IMG/VR virus record: IMGVR_UViG_3300005617_000198
Coordinates: 1 to 62,113 of that record
DNA length: 62,113 bases
Origin: a virus
Reading direction: 5' to 3' (one strand)
This document shows, piece after piece, positions 1-8,341 of the stretch; within the stretch, counting starts at the first letter, position 1; each line of letters starts with the position of its first letter. The notes below the pieces were generated by a model. It made no database searches, was not told the origin of the DNA, and saw only the letters and a list, made by a program, of their open reading frames with translations. Both the position numbers and the translations under genes were made by a program.

Positions 1-74
1 CCTGCCTTCGAAAATCCGCGCTTTTGGAGCGGAATTCGGGCTTTCTGTAATCCAGCGGTCGGCTTTCGGCGATT
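1..74. other. Left end, noncoding; probable packaging/junction region
   Basis: No open frame of note. The stretch lies between the HNH endonuclease at the right end of the window and the first small gene, which in HK97-like phages is where cos or pac usually lies next to terminase. No direct terminal repeat with the right end is visible. Circular closure is an inference from gene order. Confidence 0.4.
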
Positions 75-290
75 TTGGCCGAAGACGGCACGCGCTGCAA
101 ATGTGTGAACTGTATGTGGCTCATTGAGAAGGGAAAAAGGCCGAGAGCGGTGTGCCGTGAGTGTAAGGCGTTGCACTCTTCGAAGGATTGTCCGCGCATC
201 AGCGAAATTGCGAAAGTTCGGCAGGCGGCCGTCCGGTTCTATCAGTGGTACAAAGCTCACGAACTGGAGGCTGAACGGCGTGAAGCCTGA
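75..290 (+). CDS. Small Cys-rich protein (71 aa), TTG start
   Basis: The N-terminal third holds C-x-C-x2-C and a later C-x2-C, a possible Zn ribbon, followed by a basic and aromatic helix. The start is TTG; no ATG or GTG in frame gives a longer product. The stop at 288-290 is five bases before the ATG of the next gene. Position between the right-end HNH gene and terminase suggests a packaging or regulatory accessory. Function not recognised. Confidence 0.55.
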   Translation: MAEDGTRCKCVNCMWLIEKGKRPRAVCRECKALHSSKDCPRISEIAKVRQAAVRFYQWYKAHELEAERREA

Positions 291-294
291 TGTT

Positions 295-726
295 ATGTCT
301 TTACGTGGCACAGTACTGCGTGCCACTAGTGGCACAACAAGCCGTGCCACTTCTGAGCGGTTTGCAATGATTCCATGGGAAATCGGAACCGCAGAAGGGT
401 TGACTGATCGGGATGTCCGAGTTTATTTTGTGCTGGCGTCGTGTCGCCGCGGCGCAACCGTAAGCGTTGGAACTCGTTGGATCGGCGAGGTAATTCACGC
501 TGGCAGGAATCGCGTGGCTGCAAGTATTCGCCGGTTGGAAATCAGCGGATACGTGGTCCGCGAGAACGTAAGCCGTGGCAAACGACCCATTTACCAGTTG
601 ACGGCTCCGCTATTCGCCAAGGAAAAAGTGGCACGGGGAAAGAAGGAAAAGGATCGCAGCCGTCCAACCGTCCGTTCGGCCGCCCGCATGTGGGCCGAAG
701 ACAACGCCCATCGGGAGGTATCGTGA
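295..726 (+). CDS. Winged-helix/HTH DNA-binding protein (143 aa)
   Basis: From about residue 25 the protein reads as a small wHTH domain: a helix starting LTDRDVRVYFVLAS, a recognition-like segment (AGRNRVAASIRRLEISGYVV) and a wing, then a basic tail. ATG 295 gives the full form, while ATG 367 (MIPWEIG) would remove the first 24 residues and leave the GTGGCAC hairpin array at 305-350 just upstream as a possible operator. The stop overlaps the GTG start of the next gene (GTGA). Similar proteins often precede phage terminases; the exact role is not known. Confidence 0.7.
   Translation: MSLRGTVLRATSGTTSRATSERFAMIPWEIGTAEGLTDRDVRVYFVLASCRRGATVSVGTRWIGEVIHAGRNRVAASIRRLEISGYVVRENVSRGKRPIYQLTAPLFAKEKVARGKKEKDRSRPTVRSAARMWAEDNAHREVS
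305..350. repeat. Two consecutive 7-bp hairpins sharing a perfect palindrome
   Basis: GTGGCAC occurs at 305-311 and 329-335, and its complement GTGCCAC at 320-326 and 344-350. This gives two stems with identical 8-base loops. The central copies form a perfect 16-bp palindrome at 320-335. It may be an operator for the wHTH gene it overlaps, or a terminase-binding/packaging element. Confidence 0.6.
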
Positions 727-911
727 ACTGCGATCTGTGCGGCGCGGCGACCAAGCGCACCCGCCCGCCACTTTGCGATTCTTGCGACACCGTCTCGCTT
801 GCTGGGTTCGAACCGGTTGACGAAGGCGTGTCGCCCAAGGTTTACGCGCTGATCCTCGCTGCGAAGAGCGTCCGGCAGGTATGCGCCGCGTTTCGGGGAA
901 TGGCTGCCTGA
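723..911 (+). CDS. Small Zn-ribbon protein (62 aa), GTG start
   Basis: Begins MNCDLCGAATK and has a second CDSC pair, a classic two-knuckle Zn ribbon, then a helical C-terminus. GTG at 723 overlaps the previous stop (GTGA) and has GGGAGG about four bases upstream. The stop overlaps the ATG of terminase small subunit (TGATG). Function unknown; likely a DNA-binding accessory because it is translated with terminase. Confidence 0.7.
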   Translation: MNCDLCGAATKRTRPPLCDSCDTVSLAGFEPVDEGVSPKVYALILAAKSVRQVCAAFRGMAA

Positions 912-1435
912 TGGCCGGCCGGCCCAAGCCCACCGCGCGCCAGATCGCCGCCGGAGACCCGCGCAAGATCGGCAAGCGCAAGCTGCAGGAGCGGCTGGAG
1001 AACGAGCCGAACGCCACGCACGGGCTGCCGGAGTGCCCGCGCCATCTGAAGGGCCGGGCCCGCGCCGCGTGGGGCTTTTGGGCCGCCGAGCTAGCTGATA
1101 TGAACTTGGACCGCCGGCCCGACGCCATGATGCTGGAGGGCGCGTGCGTCGGGTATCAGCAGGCCGTACAGGCCGACGAGATTATTGCCGCAGAGGGACC
1201 AGTGACCGTACTCGATACGGTGGATCCGCTTACGAAGTCGCCTATGCAAAAGCTGAAGGCTCACCCGGCAGTGGCAATCAGTCGCAGCGCATGGTCCCAA
1301 GTCCGCGCGTTCTGCTCGGAGTTCGGGCTGTCGCCGGTCAGCAGAACCCGGCTGGCAGTTGAGCGGAAGGACAGGACCGAGGACCTGGCGGAGATCTTGT
1401 CGCGACCACGGGAGCCAAGGGCCATAGTCCAGTAA
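911..1435 (+). CDS. terS: Terminase small subunit, P27-like
   Basis: 174 aa starting MAGRPKPTARQIAAGDPRK. The GRPxP...GxxRK start and the conserved middle (AAWxFWAAEL; later RSAWSQVRAFCSEFGLSPVSR) are typical of the P27 family of small terminase subunits, which recognise packaging DNA. ATG 911 overlaps the preceding stop; a start 30 bases upstream is possible but breaks the coupling pattern. Followed one base later by the large subunit. Confidence 0.9.
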   Translation: MAGRPKPTARQIAAGDPRKIGKRKLQERLENEPNATHGLPECPRHLKGRARAAWGFWAAELADMNLDRRPDAMMLEGACVGYQQAVQADEIIAAEGPVTVLDTVDPLTKSPMQKLKAHPAVAISRSAWSQVRAFCSEFGLSPVSRTRLAVERKDRTEDLAEILSRPREPRAIVQ

Positions 1436-1436
1436 C

Positions 1437-3065
1437 GTGCCTTTCAGCGAACAGCATGCTTCAGCAGCCTGTAACTTTTTCGAACACCTATTGCGGCACA
1501 CTGCAGATGAATGGTGGGGCAAACCATTTATCCTTTGTCCATGGGAAGAGCACGCGCTCGTCAACATCTTCGGCTATGTCGATGACGACGGGAATCGGCT
1601 AATCGAACAGGCTTACCTCGAAGTGCCGAAGAAATCCGGAAAGACCGAATTCGCAGCCGGCATTGTGCTGCTGGTATCCGTTACGACCACAACGCCGGGA
1701 TGCCAGGTCTACGGCGCTGCCTCTGCAACGCGGCAAGCAATGAATGTGTATCGGGCGGCCTGCAAGATGGTCGAGCAGTCGGCGCTGCTCAAGCGAGAGT
1801 TGCGGATCATGCGCGGCACCAATCGCATCGTGAAGCGCAGCGATCCGGATTCTTTTTACGCCGCCGTTGCTGCAGATGGTGACTTTGGCGATGGGGTGAA
1901 CCCGGCTTTTACGGTTGCCGATGAAGTTCACAGATGGAAAACGCGCAAGCAGATGGAGAACTGGGACGTTCTCAGCAAGGGCGGCATCACGCGGAAGCAG
2001 ACGCTCACGCTGGCGATCACCACAGCAGGGGTGCAGGAGGAAAGCCCTCTCGCATGGAAACTCCACGAGAAGACCAGGAAGATCCAGGAAGGCATCGTCA
2101 TTGACCCGAGGTTCTACGGTCGCATCTACGGTGCCGACAAGACGGATGACCCGGCGTTGCCGGCGACGTGGATCAAGGCCAACCCGAGCCTGCTGGAAAA
2201 TGGTGGCTTCCTCGACAAGGACAAGATCCGGAAAGAGTACGAGTCGGCGTCTGCGGAAGGCGACCTTACCAGCTTCAAGCGGTACTTCCTGAACGTCTGG
2301 GACCAGAAAGAGGATCGCGCGATAGACATGGCGAAGTGGGACGCCAGCGCTGGGCCATGGGTAGCGCGCGGGCTTGGCGAGAAGTTCCCTGGCGATGAAG
2401 TTCGGCCGCTGGATCCGCGAATACTGGCACGATTCATCAACCGCACATGCTGGGCCGGTGTCGATCTTTCGATGACAACCGACACTAGTTGCGTCGCGCT
2501 CGTTTTTCCAGTGGAGGACCAAGACGTTTACGAAGTGCTGCCATTTTTCTGGCTACCCGGGGCGAAACTTCGGAAGTTGGAGTTGAAGTTGGGTGTCCCG
2601 CTAGCGCAGTGGGGACGCGACGGATTTATTGAGATCGTTGATGGCGACGTTATCGACTATCGCGACATCAGAGCGCGACTCGAATGGGCCGCGTCGATGT
2701 TCGACCTGCAGGAGATTTGCTGGGATCCGTGGAACTCGCGTCAGATTTCGACACCGATGATCGAGGACGGTTACAAGTGCGTGGAGGTCCGGCAGGGCTA
2801 TCAATCCCTGAATGAGCCCACGAAGAAAATTCTGGAGTCGGTCGTTCGCGGTGCGCTCCACCATGGCGGCCATCCGGTACTGCGCTGGCACGCCGGCTGC
2901 GCCTGCACGATCACCGACGGCAAGGACAACATCATGTTCTCCAAGCCAGATCGCGAGAAGAGCACAAGCCGGATTGACGGGCTGGCCGCAATCGCCGACG
3001 CGATGGCGCGCGTGATCGTGAATGAAAGCCAGACCGTCACCTACATGGGCGGCTTCGCGTCGTGA
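1437..3065 (+). CDS. terL: Terminase large subunit
   Basis: 542 aa, the ATPase-nuclease motor that packages DNA through the portal. Walker A PKKSGKT lies at residues 64-70 and Walker B AFTVADE at 157-163. The RNase H-like nuclease has candidate catalytic Asp residues at 343 (GVDLS), 430 (CWDPW) and 514 (SRIDG). Length and motif order fit the HK97/Terminase_1 family. GTG 1437 follows the small subunit stop by one base, and the 3' end overlaps the portal start (GTGA). No defect seen. Confidence 0.97.
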   Translation: MPFSEQHASAACNFFEHLLRHTADEWWGKPFILCPWEEHALVNIFGYVDDDGNRLIEQAYLEVPKKSGKTEFAAGIVLLVSVTTTTPGCQVYGAASATRQAMNVYRAACKMVEQSALLKRELRIMRGTNRIVKRSDPDSFYAAVAADGDFGDGVNPAFTVADEVHRWKTRKQMENWDVLSKGGITRKQTLTLAITTAGVQEESPLAWKLHEKTRKIQEGIVIDPRFYGRIYGADKTDDPALPATWIKANPSLLENGGFLDKDKIRKEYESASAEGDLTSFKRYFLNVWDQKEDRAIDMAKWDASAGPWVARGLGEKFPGDEVRPLDPRILARFINRTCWAGVDLSMTTDTSCVALVFPVEDQDVYEVLPFFWLPGAKLRKLELKLGVPLAQWGRDGFIEIVDGDVIDYRDIRARLEWAASMFDLQEICWDPWNSRQISTPMIEDGYKCVEVRQGYQSLNEPTKKILESVVRGALHHGGHPVLRWHAGCACTITDGKDNIMFSKPDREKSTSRIDGLAAIADAMARVIVNESQTVTYMGGFAS

Positions 3066-4378
3066 GTCCCATCCGCTGGCTGAAGAGCATCACGACGCCG
3101 CTTGTCCGGACAGGGGCGGAATGGCTTGCGCGGAACGGATTTTACCGGCTGGCGGAGAGGTGGGGGTATGGCGCTCGAAGCTACAGCGGAGAGAGCGTCA
3201 CGAACCAAGGGGCTCTCACACATTCAGTCGTGTGGGCCTGCGTGCGGATCATCAGCGAGTCGGTGGCGTTTTTGCCGTTGAGCTTGATGCGCGACAAGGA
3301 CGGCGAAAAGAACCCTGCAAAGGAGCATCCTACATATTTGGCACTGCACAACGCGCCGAACGCTGAGATGACCACCATGACCATGCGGGAAACGATGACC
3401 GCGCATATGGTCATGGGTGGCATGTGCTACGCGCAGATCATGCGGCGCAGCGGGACCGGCGAAGCTATGGAATTCTGGCCTCTCGCTCCGGAACAAGTGA
3501 CTCCGGATCGTGAAAAGAAAGGCTCCAAGCGTCTGATTTACGTGGTCAAGGAGGGGAATTCTCCAGATAAGACCTACACTGTGGAGCGCGGTAAGGCGCA
3601 GGACCTTTTAGTGATTCCGGGGCTGGGCTATGACGGCATCCGGGGTTATTCCGTGGTTAGCATGGCGAGTAACTCCATCGGCAACGCCCAAGCAGTCGAG
3701 AAGTACGCCGGCAGGTTCTTTGCCGCCGGCGGCAGACAGAGCGGGTTTATTGAGATGGCGCAGAAGTTTAAGACCACTGAGGACATGAAAAAATTTCGCG
3801 AGGATCTGAATAAGTTCGTGCAAAATCCAGAGACCTCCCATCAGTGGCCGGTGTTTGAGCCGGGGCAGAAGTTTATACCGGGCGGCTTCTCTCCGGAGCA
3901 GAGCCAGTTCCTGGAAACGCGCCAATGGACGCCGGCCGAAATTTGCAGGTGGTTTCTGATTTCGCCGCATATGGTCGGCGACCTCACCCACGCGACGTTC
4001 AGCAATATTGAGCACCTAGCGCTTGAGTTCGTCAAGAAGACGCTGACTGCTTGGATCAAGCGATGGGAAGAGAATCTTTGGCGCTGCGTCCTGACGCCAG
4101 AAGAGAAAGAGCAGGGATATTATTTTTGGCACAACGTGAACGGGCTGCTACGTGGGGATTTCCAAACTCGCATGGCCGGTTACTCAACCGCGTTGCAAAA
4201 CGGATTCATGAACCAGAACGAAGTCCGCGACCTTGAAGACATGAACGGCTTCGAAGGCGGAGACGATTACCACATCCAATTAAATCTACAAACCTTGCCG
4301 GGAGGGACGCCGACAACCGGGGAGCAGGTTGCTCTGGCAAAAATCGGCACGGCCAAAAAAGGAGCCTACATCCAATGA
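3062..4378 (+). CDS. Portal protein, HK97 family
   Basis: 438 aa, usual for HK97 portals. Recognised by the N-terminal segment around residue 57 (VVWACVRIISESVAFLPLSL), the LxxxPN step near residue 95, and the late block FSNIEHLALEFVKKTL. It forms the dodecameric ring at the head vertex through which terminase pumps DNA. The GTG start overlaps the terL stop; the 3' end overlaps the protease ATG. Confidence 0.95.
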   Translation: MSPIRWLKSITTPLVRTGAEWLARNGFYRLAERWGYGARSYSGESVTNQGALTHSVVWACVRIISESVAFLPLSLMRDKDGEKNPAKEHPTYLALHNAPNAEMTTMTMRETMTAHMVMGGMCYAQIMRRSGTGEAMEFWPLAPEQVTPDREKKGSKRLIYVVKEGNSPDKTYTVERGKAQDLLVIPGLGYDGIRGYSVVSMASNSIGNAQAVEKYAGRFFAAGGRQSGFIEMAQKFKTTEDMKKFREDLNKFVQNPETSHQWPVFEPGQKFIPGGFSPEQSQFLETRQWTPAEICRWFLISPHMVGDLTHATFSNIEHLALEFVKKTLTAWIKRWEENLWRCVLTPEEKEQGYYFWHNVNGLLRGDFQTRMAGYSTALQNGFMNQNEVRDLEDMNGFEGGDDYHIQLNLQTLPGGTPTTGEQVALAKIGTAKKGAYIQ

Positions 4379-5046
4379 AAGAGCAACTCTCTTATTTCGA
4401 ACTGAAAGAGGTCAACGAGGACGGTTCCTTTGTTGGCATTGCCAGCGTGTACGGGATCGAGGATCTCGGTGGCGACATCATCGACAAGGGCGCGTTCAAG
4501 AAGACCATCAGCGAGAATCCGACAGTTCCAATCCTCTGGCAGCACAAATCCGACGAGGTGATCGGGTCGGGCTCTGTCAAAGAATGGCAGGGAAAGATTC
4601 TTCTCGAAGGCCAGCTTGATCTCGAAGACCCCACGGCGATGAAAGCCTACCGAAAGATGAAGGGCAAGCTCATCAAGGGGCTGTCGATCGGCTTCAACAC
4701 CATCAAGAGCACTTGGGAAGACGTCGAGGGCCGACTGGTCCGGCATATCAGCGAACTAAAATTGTGGGAAGTATCCGTCGTTACCTTCCCGATGTTGACC
4801 GAAGCGCAGGTCACTCGCGTGAAGAGCGCCGAAGAAGCAGCGCGCATCAAGGAACTCGAAAAGCAAGTCGCCGATCGCGACGAACAAATCTTAGCACTCC
4901 AGGCCAAGCAAGTCGCCACTCCGGTCATTCCGGAGCCGGCGCAGGCCGCGGAGCCGCAACAGCAGCAAGGCATCGAGCCGGGCAACCACTCGGAGCTACT
5001 CCACAACCTGAAGGAAAGTCTCCTATGGAACTCACCGAGCAATTGA
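4375..5046 (+). CDS. HK97-like prohead maturation protease
   Basis: 223 aa, herpesvirus-assemblin-like serine protease fold. His57 (LWQHKSD) and Ser104 (KGLSIGF) are in the expected catalytic positions, with LWEVSVVTFP at about 130-139. The last 70 residues are a Glu/Lys coiled coil and a Gln/Pro-rich linker, probably the scaffold-interacting part. It cleaves the capsid N-terminal delta domain during head maturation. Its 3' end overlaps the capsid start by 22 bases. Confidence 0.95.
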   Translation: MKEQLSYFELKEVNEDGSFVGIASVYGIEDLGGDIIDKGAFKKTISENPTVPILWQHKSDEVIGSGSVKEWQGKILLEGQLDLEDPTAMKAYRKMKGKLIKGLSIGFNTIKSTWEDVEGRLVRHISELKLWEVSVVTFPMLTEAQVTRVKSAEEAARIKELEKQVADRDEQILALQAKQVATPVIPEPAQAAEPQQQQGIEPGNHSELLHNLKESLLWNSPSN

Positions 5047-6257
5047 CCGAGCTAGTAACCCTTGCCACCGACAACAAGACCCAATTCGCGAAGTTGAGCG
5101 AAGAGGTCAAGCATATCGGCGCGGCGCAACCCGAAACCAAAGAAGCCATCGAGAAGATTCAGTCTCGGATGGAAAAAATTCAGACGCAACTTGACGCTGC
5201 GGATCTGGCTGCCAACGCGGCTCGTATCAGCCATGGCGGCTCCGAAGAGAAGAGCGTCGGCGAACTCTTCGTCGAGAGCGAGGAATTCAAGGCATCGAAG
5301 TCCGCCGACTTCATGCCGCTCCGTAGCCGGGACGGGCGCATTCGCGTGGGAATCCCCTCGTTCTTCCGAAAATCCACCATCACCACCACAAGCGGCATCA
5401 CGGCAGCGACAACCGGCATCACCGTGCCGGCCCGTCTGCCCGGCATCAATGTCATCGCCCAGCAGGAACTCCGCATCTCGGACCTGATGCCTCACACCCC
5501 GATGACAACGGGGAACGCATTCGATTTCGTCAGGCAGACGACCCGCACGAACGCGGCATCGCCCCAGGTTGAAACCAGCCCGAAAGCGGAATCGACCTAC
5601 GCCTGGGACAGCGTGAGCGACACGGTGAAGACAATCGCGCATTTTGTTAACGTGAGTCGCCAAGCGATCGATGATGTACCTTGGCTCCAGGCCATGCTCA
5701 GTTCCGAGTTGACCTACGGCCTGAAGGTGAAAGAGGAGTCCGAGATCCTCGCAGGTGACGGACTCGGCCAGCACATCAACGGCATCATCAAGCAAGCGAC
5801 TGCCTACGCGACCGGCACCTACAACGTGTCCGGAGACACCAAGCTCGACAAACTGCGCCACATGAAGTTGCAGGCGCGGCTGGCCGGCCTCGGCACATTC
5901 GCTCCGGATGGAATCGTTCTCAATCCGCGCGACATGCACGACATCGAACTGCTCAAGACGGAAGAGGGCGGCGCGAACAAGGGCTTGTACATCATCGGCG
6001 ATCCCAAATCCGGACCGACCATCAAGTTGCTCTGGGGGCTGCCTGTTGTCGAGTCCGATTCGATGACCGCCGGCACTGCGCTCGTCGGGGCGTTTGGCAC
6101 CGCGGCACGCATCATCGACCGTATGGCGGCGATGATCGAACTGAGCTATGAGCATAGTTCAAACTTTACCGCCAATATCGTAACCGTATTGGCAGAAGAG
6201 AGAATTGGGCTCGCAGTAACGCGTCCCGGAGCTTTCGTGTACGCTTCCTCGATATAG
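5025..6257 (+). CDS. Major capsid protein, HK97 fold
   Basis: 410 aa from ATG 5025, preceded by GGAAAG. Residues 1 to about 100 form a charged coiled-coil delta domain (scaffold), probably removed by the protease. The mature part contains IPSFFRKSTITT, a long E-loop region, HFVNVSRQAIDDVPWL and the C-terminal GLAVTRPGAFVYAS typical of HK97 capsids. The gene is followed by a GIY-YIG homing endonuclease and a glycosyltransferase island, so this shell is a candidate for glycosylation. Confidence 0.95.
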   Translation: MELTEQLTELVTLATDNKTQFAKLSEEVKHIGAAQPETKEAIEKIQSRMEKIQTQLDAADLAANAARISHGGSEEKSVGELFVESEEFKASKSADFMPLRSRDGRIRVGIPSFFRKSTITTTSGITAATTGITVPARLPGINVIAQQELRISDLMPHTPMTTGNAFDFVRQTTRTNAASPQVETSPKAESTYAWDSVSDTVKTIAHFVNVSRQAIDDVPWLQAMLSSELTYGLKVKEESEILAGDGLGQHINGIIKQATAYATGTYNVSGDTKLDKLRHMKLQARLAGLGTFAPDGIVLNPRDMHDIELLKTEEGGANKGLYIIGDPKSGPTIKLLWGLPVVESDSMTAGTALVGAFGTAARIIDRMAAMIELSYEHSSNFTANIVTVLAEERIGLAVTRPGAFVYASSI

Positions 6258-6368
6258 AAAACGCGCAAAATCCCTAGTAATTAACCGCCAATGCCACTAC
6301 AATCAAATAGGGCCGCGATGTTACAAGCATCCGGCCCCGTGGCACGCCGAAAGAAACGGTCTTTCAAC

Positions 6369-7283
6369 ATGCAAAACAAGTTTAGCAAAACACCCGATCA
6401 CTTCTACGAAGAACGACTACGGGCTCCTGGAATCTACTCGATCACTTGCTTGCCGACTGGAAAAACCTACGTCGGCAGCGCCGTTAACATGTCCCTCAGA
6501 TGGCGAGGGCACTTTCGACATTTACAGGGCGGTACGCATCACTGTAGCTACCTCCAACGCGCATGGAATAAGTACGGCGCTTCTGCCTTTTTATTTTCGG
6601 TCCTTGAGTTAGCCCCGCTGGAGTCGTTGCGGACAAGGGAACAGCTTCACATCGACTCCGTATCGGAGGATCGACGGTTTAATTCATCGCCGACCGCTGG
6701 TTCCTTGCTCGGCTTCAAGATGAGTCCAGCGAGTTTGGAAACGATGCGCGTTGCGCACACTGGATTTCGCCACTCCGAAGAGACAAAAGCAAGGGCACGG
6801 ATTGCGCGCGCAGGCATCTGTCCGCGTCCCGCAGGGTGGAAGCAGTCAGAAGAAGCGAAACAAAAATTAAGCGCCGCCAAAAAGGGCAAGCCACTATCCC
6901 TAGAGCATCGCGCGAAGTCAGCGGCAACACTCATAAAGGCCAAGGCGCTTCGTTGGACTGGCCAGAAGAAACTAGAAAATGCGGATCGCAAGAGGGCGCT
7001 TGCCAATAACCAAGTAATCTTAGCGCGTACCCGTTATTTGGCTGGAGACTCAATGCCGACCATCGCGGCCGTTCTGAAGTTCGGAGACAGGAAAACAATA
7101 GGCCGCGCCATCCGTGGCGTTGGAATTTACGGAACGATCGGGACTCCAGTCAAAGGGCTCATCAGTCGCAGCCCATCGGAAGAAACAAGGCAGCGACAAA
7201 GCGCAGCCACGAAGGGACGTCCCAAGAGCATCGAGACGCGCGCCAGGATGAAGTCCGCTTGGGAAATTCGGAAGGCAAAATAG
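6369..7283 (+). CDS. GIY-YIG homing endonuclease with NUMOD-type repeats
   Basis: GIYSITCLPTGKTYVGS forms the GIY...YVG catalytic core near the N-terminus, followed by an Arg in SLRWRGH. From about residue 115 there are several NUMOD3-like basic DNA-binding repeats (HSEETKARAR, QSEEAKQKLS, LSLEHRAKSA, PSEETRQRQS). The start may be ATG 6369 (304 aa) or ATG 6291 (330 aa); neither has a strong ribosome site. It stands alone between capsid and downstream genes and has a more AT-rich composition, as expected for a mobile intruder. Confidence 0.9.
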   Translation: MQNKFSKTPDHFYEERLRAPGIYSITCLPTGKTYVGSAVNMSLRWRGHFRHLQGGTHHCSYLQRAWNKYGASAFLFSVLELAPLESLRTREQLHIDSVSEDRRFNSSPTAGSLLGFKMSPASLETMRVAHTGFRHSEETKARARIARAGICPRPAGWKQSEEAKQKLSAAKKGKPLSLEHRAKSAATLIKAKALRWTGQKKLENADRKRALANNQVILARTRYLAGDSMPTIAAVLKFGDRKTIGRAIRGVGIYGTIGTPVKGLISRSPSEETRQRQSAATKGRPKSIETRARMKSAWEIRKAK

Positions 7284-7288
7284 AACTT

Positions 7289-7621
7289 ATGCGACTCATA
7301 GCAAACTGCCAGCTTCACGGGGATTACGGAACTGTTGTCGCAGGACAAGAGTTTGTAATCTCCGACGAAGATGGCCGGAAACTGATCGAAGAGGGGGCCG
7401 CCAGACGTGCGGCATCCTACGTTTACCAAACCAAGGTGGTCGTGCCCGAAGCTCCCGGAGTGAGCGCGCGGCCTCCCTTTCGTTACGATCCTGCTTCTGA
7501 CGAAGGACCGCCCGCTTTGGCTGCCGTACGCGATTCAGTGCGCTCGGCATCAAAGCTACCCGAACAAGGAAATCCTGATCCTGGCGGACGGCCAGGACGT
7601 CGCGCACCTGATTCCAAATGA
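7289..7621 (+). CDS. Small protein (110 aa); 3' end overlaps glycosyltransferase frame
   Basis: Begins MRLIANCQLHGDYGTVVAGQ, a small domain resembling head/tail accessory proteins found after capsid genes. The first 65 residues look coding. The region after ARPPF has the biased composition of an out-of-frame reading, while the real signal switches by +1 to the glycosyltransferase frame. Either the gene overlaps its neighbour by about 140 bases, or a +1 shift or indel near 7475-7481 fuses the two. Start MGNSEGK at 7259 is less likely because it lies inside the endonuclease gene. Confidence 0.5.
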   Translation: MRLIANCQLHGDYGTVVAGQEFVISDEDGRKLIEEGAARRAASYVYQTKVVVPEAPGVSARPPFRYDPASDEGPPALAAVRDSVRSASKLPEQGNPDPGGRPGRRAPDSK

Positions 7622-8075
7622 CCCGGCGATCCGCTATGAGTATCGACCGCACTTCGGCAGTATCGGCACAAAGCGCAATGCTGGCTGCGAACTTGCGCGT
7701 GGAGAAATCATTGCGCATTTTGATGATGATGATTTCGCCGCCCCTGAGCGCCTTCGCGACCAAGTTGGCCGACTCGTTGATTCCGCTGTTCAAGTCACTG
7801 GCTACCATACCTGTAAACTCACCGATGGGCAGCGATGGTGGCGATACAATGGTGAGCCGCACTACGCGATTGGGGCCAGCCTCTGCTATTGGCGCTCGTA
7901 CTGGGAGCAAAACCGATTCCCGGACAAGCAAGTCGGCGAGGATGGCGACTTCGTGATGCGGGCTCGGCCCGTGCTGGCGTCCGCCGACGCCGGCGAACTG
8001 ATGTACTTCACGATTCACGAGGGCAACACGAGCCCGCGGCAGTTGGCGGCGACAAAACAGTACCAAGAGCTATGA
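7482..8075 (+). CDS. Family 2 glycosyltransferase, start unresolved
   Basis: A clear GT-A sequence: VTILLLTKDRPLW, then YPNKEILILADG, GTKRNAGCELARGEII and the metal-binding HFDDDD (Asp at 7722-7733), followed by TGYHTCKLT and GEDGDFVMRA. It would transfer a sugar from a nucleotide donor. The frame is open back to a stop at 7461-7463 but has no ATG, GTG or TTG before the conserved core, so translation needs a rare start, a +1 frameshift (CCC-TTT at 7475-7480) from the upstream frame, or there is an indel. The stop overlaps the next gene (ATGA). Confidence 0.75.
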   Translation, partial: VTILLLTKDRPLWLPYAIQCARHQSYPNKEILILADGQDVAHLIPNDPAIRYEYRPHFGSIGTKRNAGCELARGEIIAHFDDDDFAAPERLRDQVGRLVDSAVQVTGYHTCKLTDGQRWWRYNGEPHYAIGASLCYWRSYWEQNRFPDKQVGEDGDFVMRARPVLASADAGELMYFTIHEGNTSPRQLAATKQYQEL

Positions 8076-8341
8076 TGACGACGATTTTGGAGCAGTTGGC
8101 TGCGAATGATGCGCTGTGCGTCGCCTACATCGAACGCCACAAGTCGGATCCATGCGAACGATGCGGCTCAACGACCGACGTGGAGATCATCCCGACTGGA
8201 AGCATTGGAAAGTTGACGCCTCGATGCGCTTCCTGCATTGAAAGGGGACGCTGCGAAACGGCATTTTACTGGAACGGCTTCGAGGCCGGGCAAAAACACG
8301 AGCGATCGAAGTCATGGTGGAGACGGTTGCTGCTCAAATGA
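8072..8341 (+). CDS. Small Zn-binding protein (89 aa)
   Basis: Contains CERCGS and CASC, two Cys pairs about 40 residues apart, consistent with an HNH-like or ribbon Zn site, and a basic C-terminus. The start ATG 8072 overlaps the glycosyltransferase stop, and the stop overlaps the next start (ATGA twice). Function not recognised; it belongs to the same translation unit as the glycosyltransferases. Confidence 0.65.
   Translation: MMTTILEQLAANDALCVAYIERHKSDPCERCGSTTDVEIIPTGSIGKLTPRCASCIERGRCETAFYWNGFEAGQKHERSKSWWRRLLLK

Noticed and set aside
1599-2522. 307-aa open frame antisense to terminase large subunit
   Set aside because: Shadow of a strongly conserved gene; composition rich in Arg and His and no ribosome site.
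5052-6155. 367-aa open frame antisense to the capsid gene
   Set aside because: Mirror of the capsid codon pattern in high-GC DNA; no domain.
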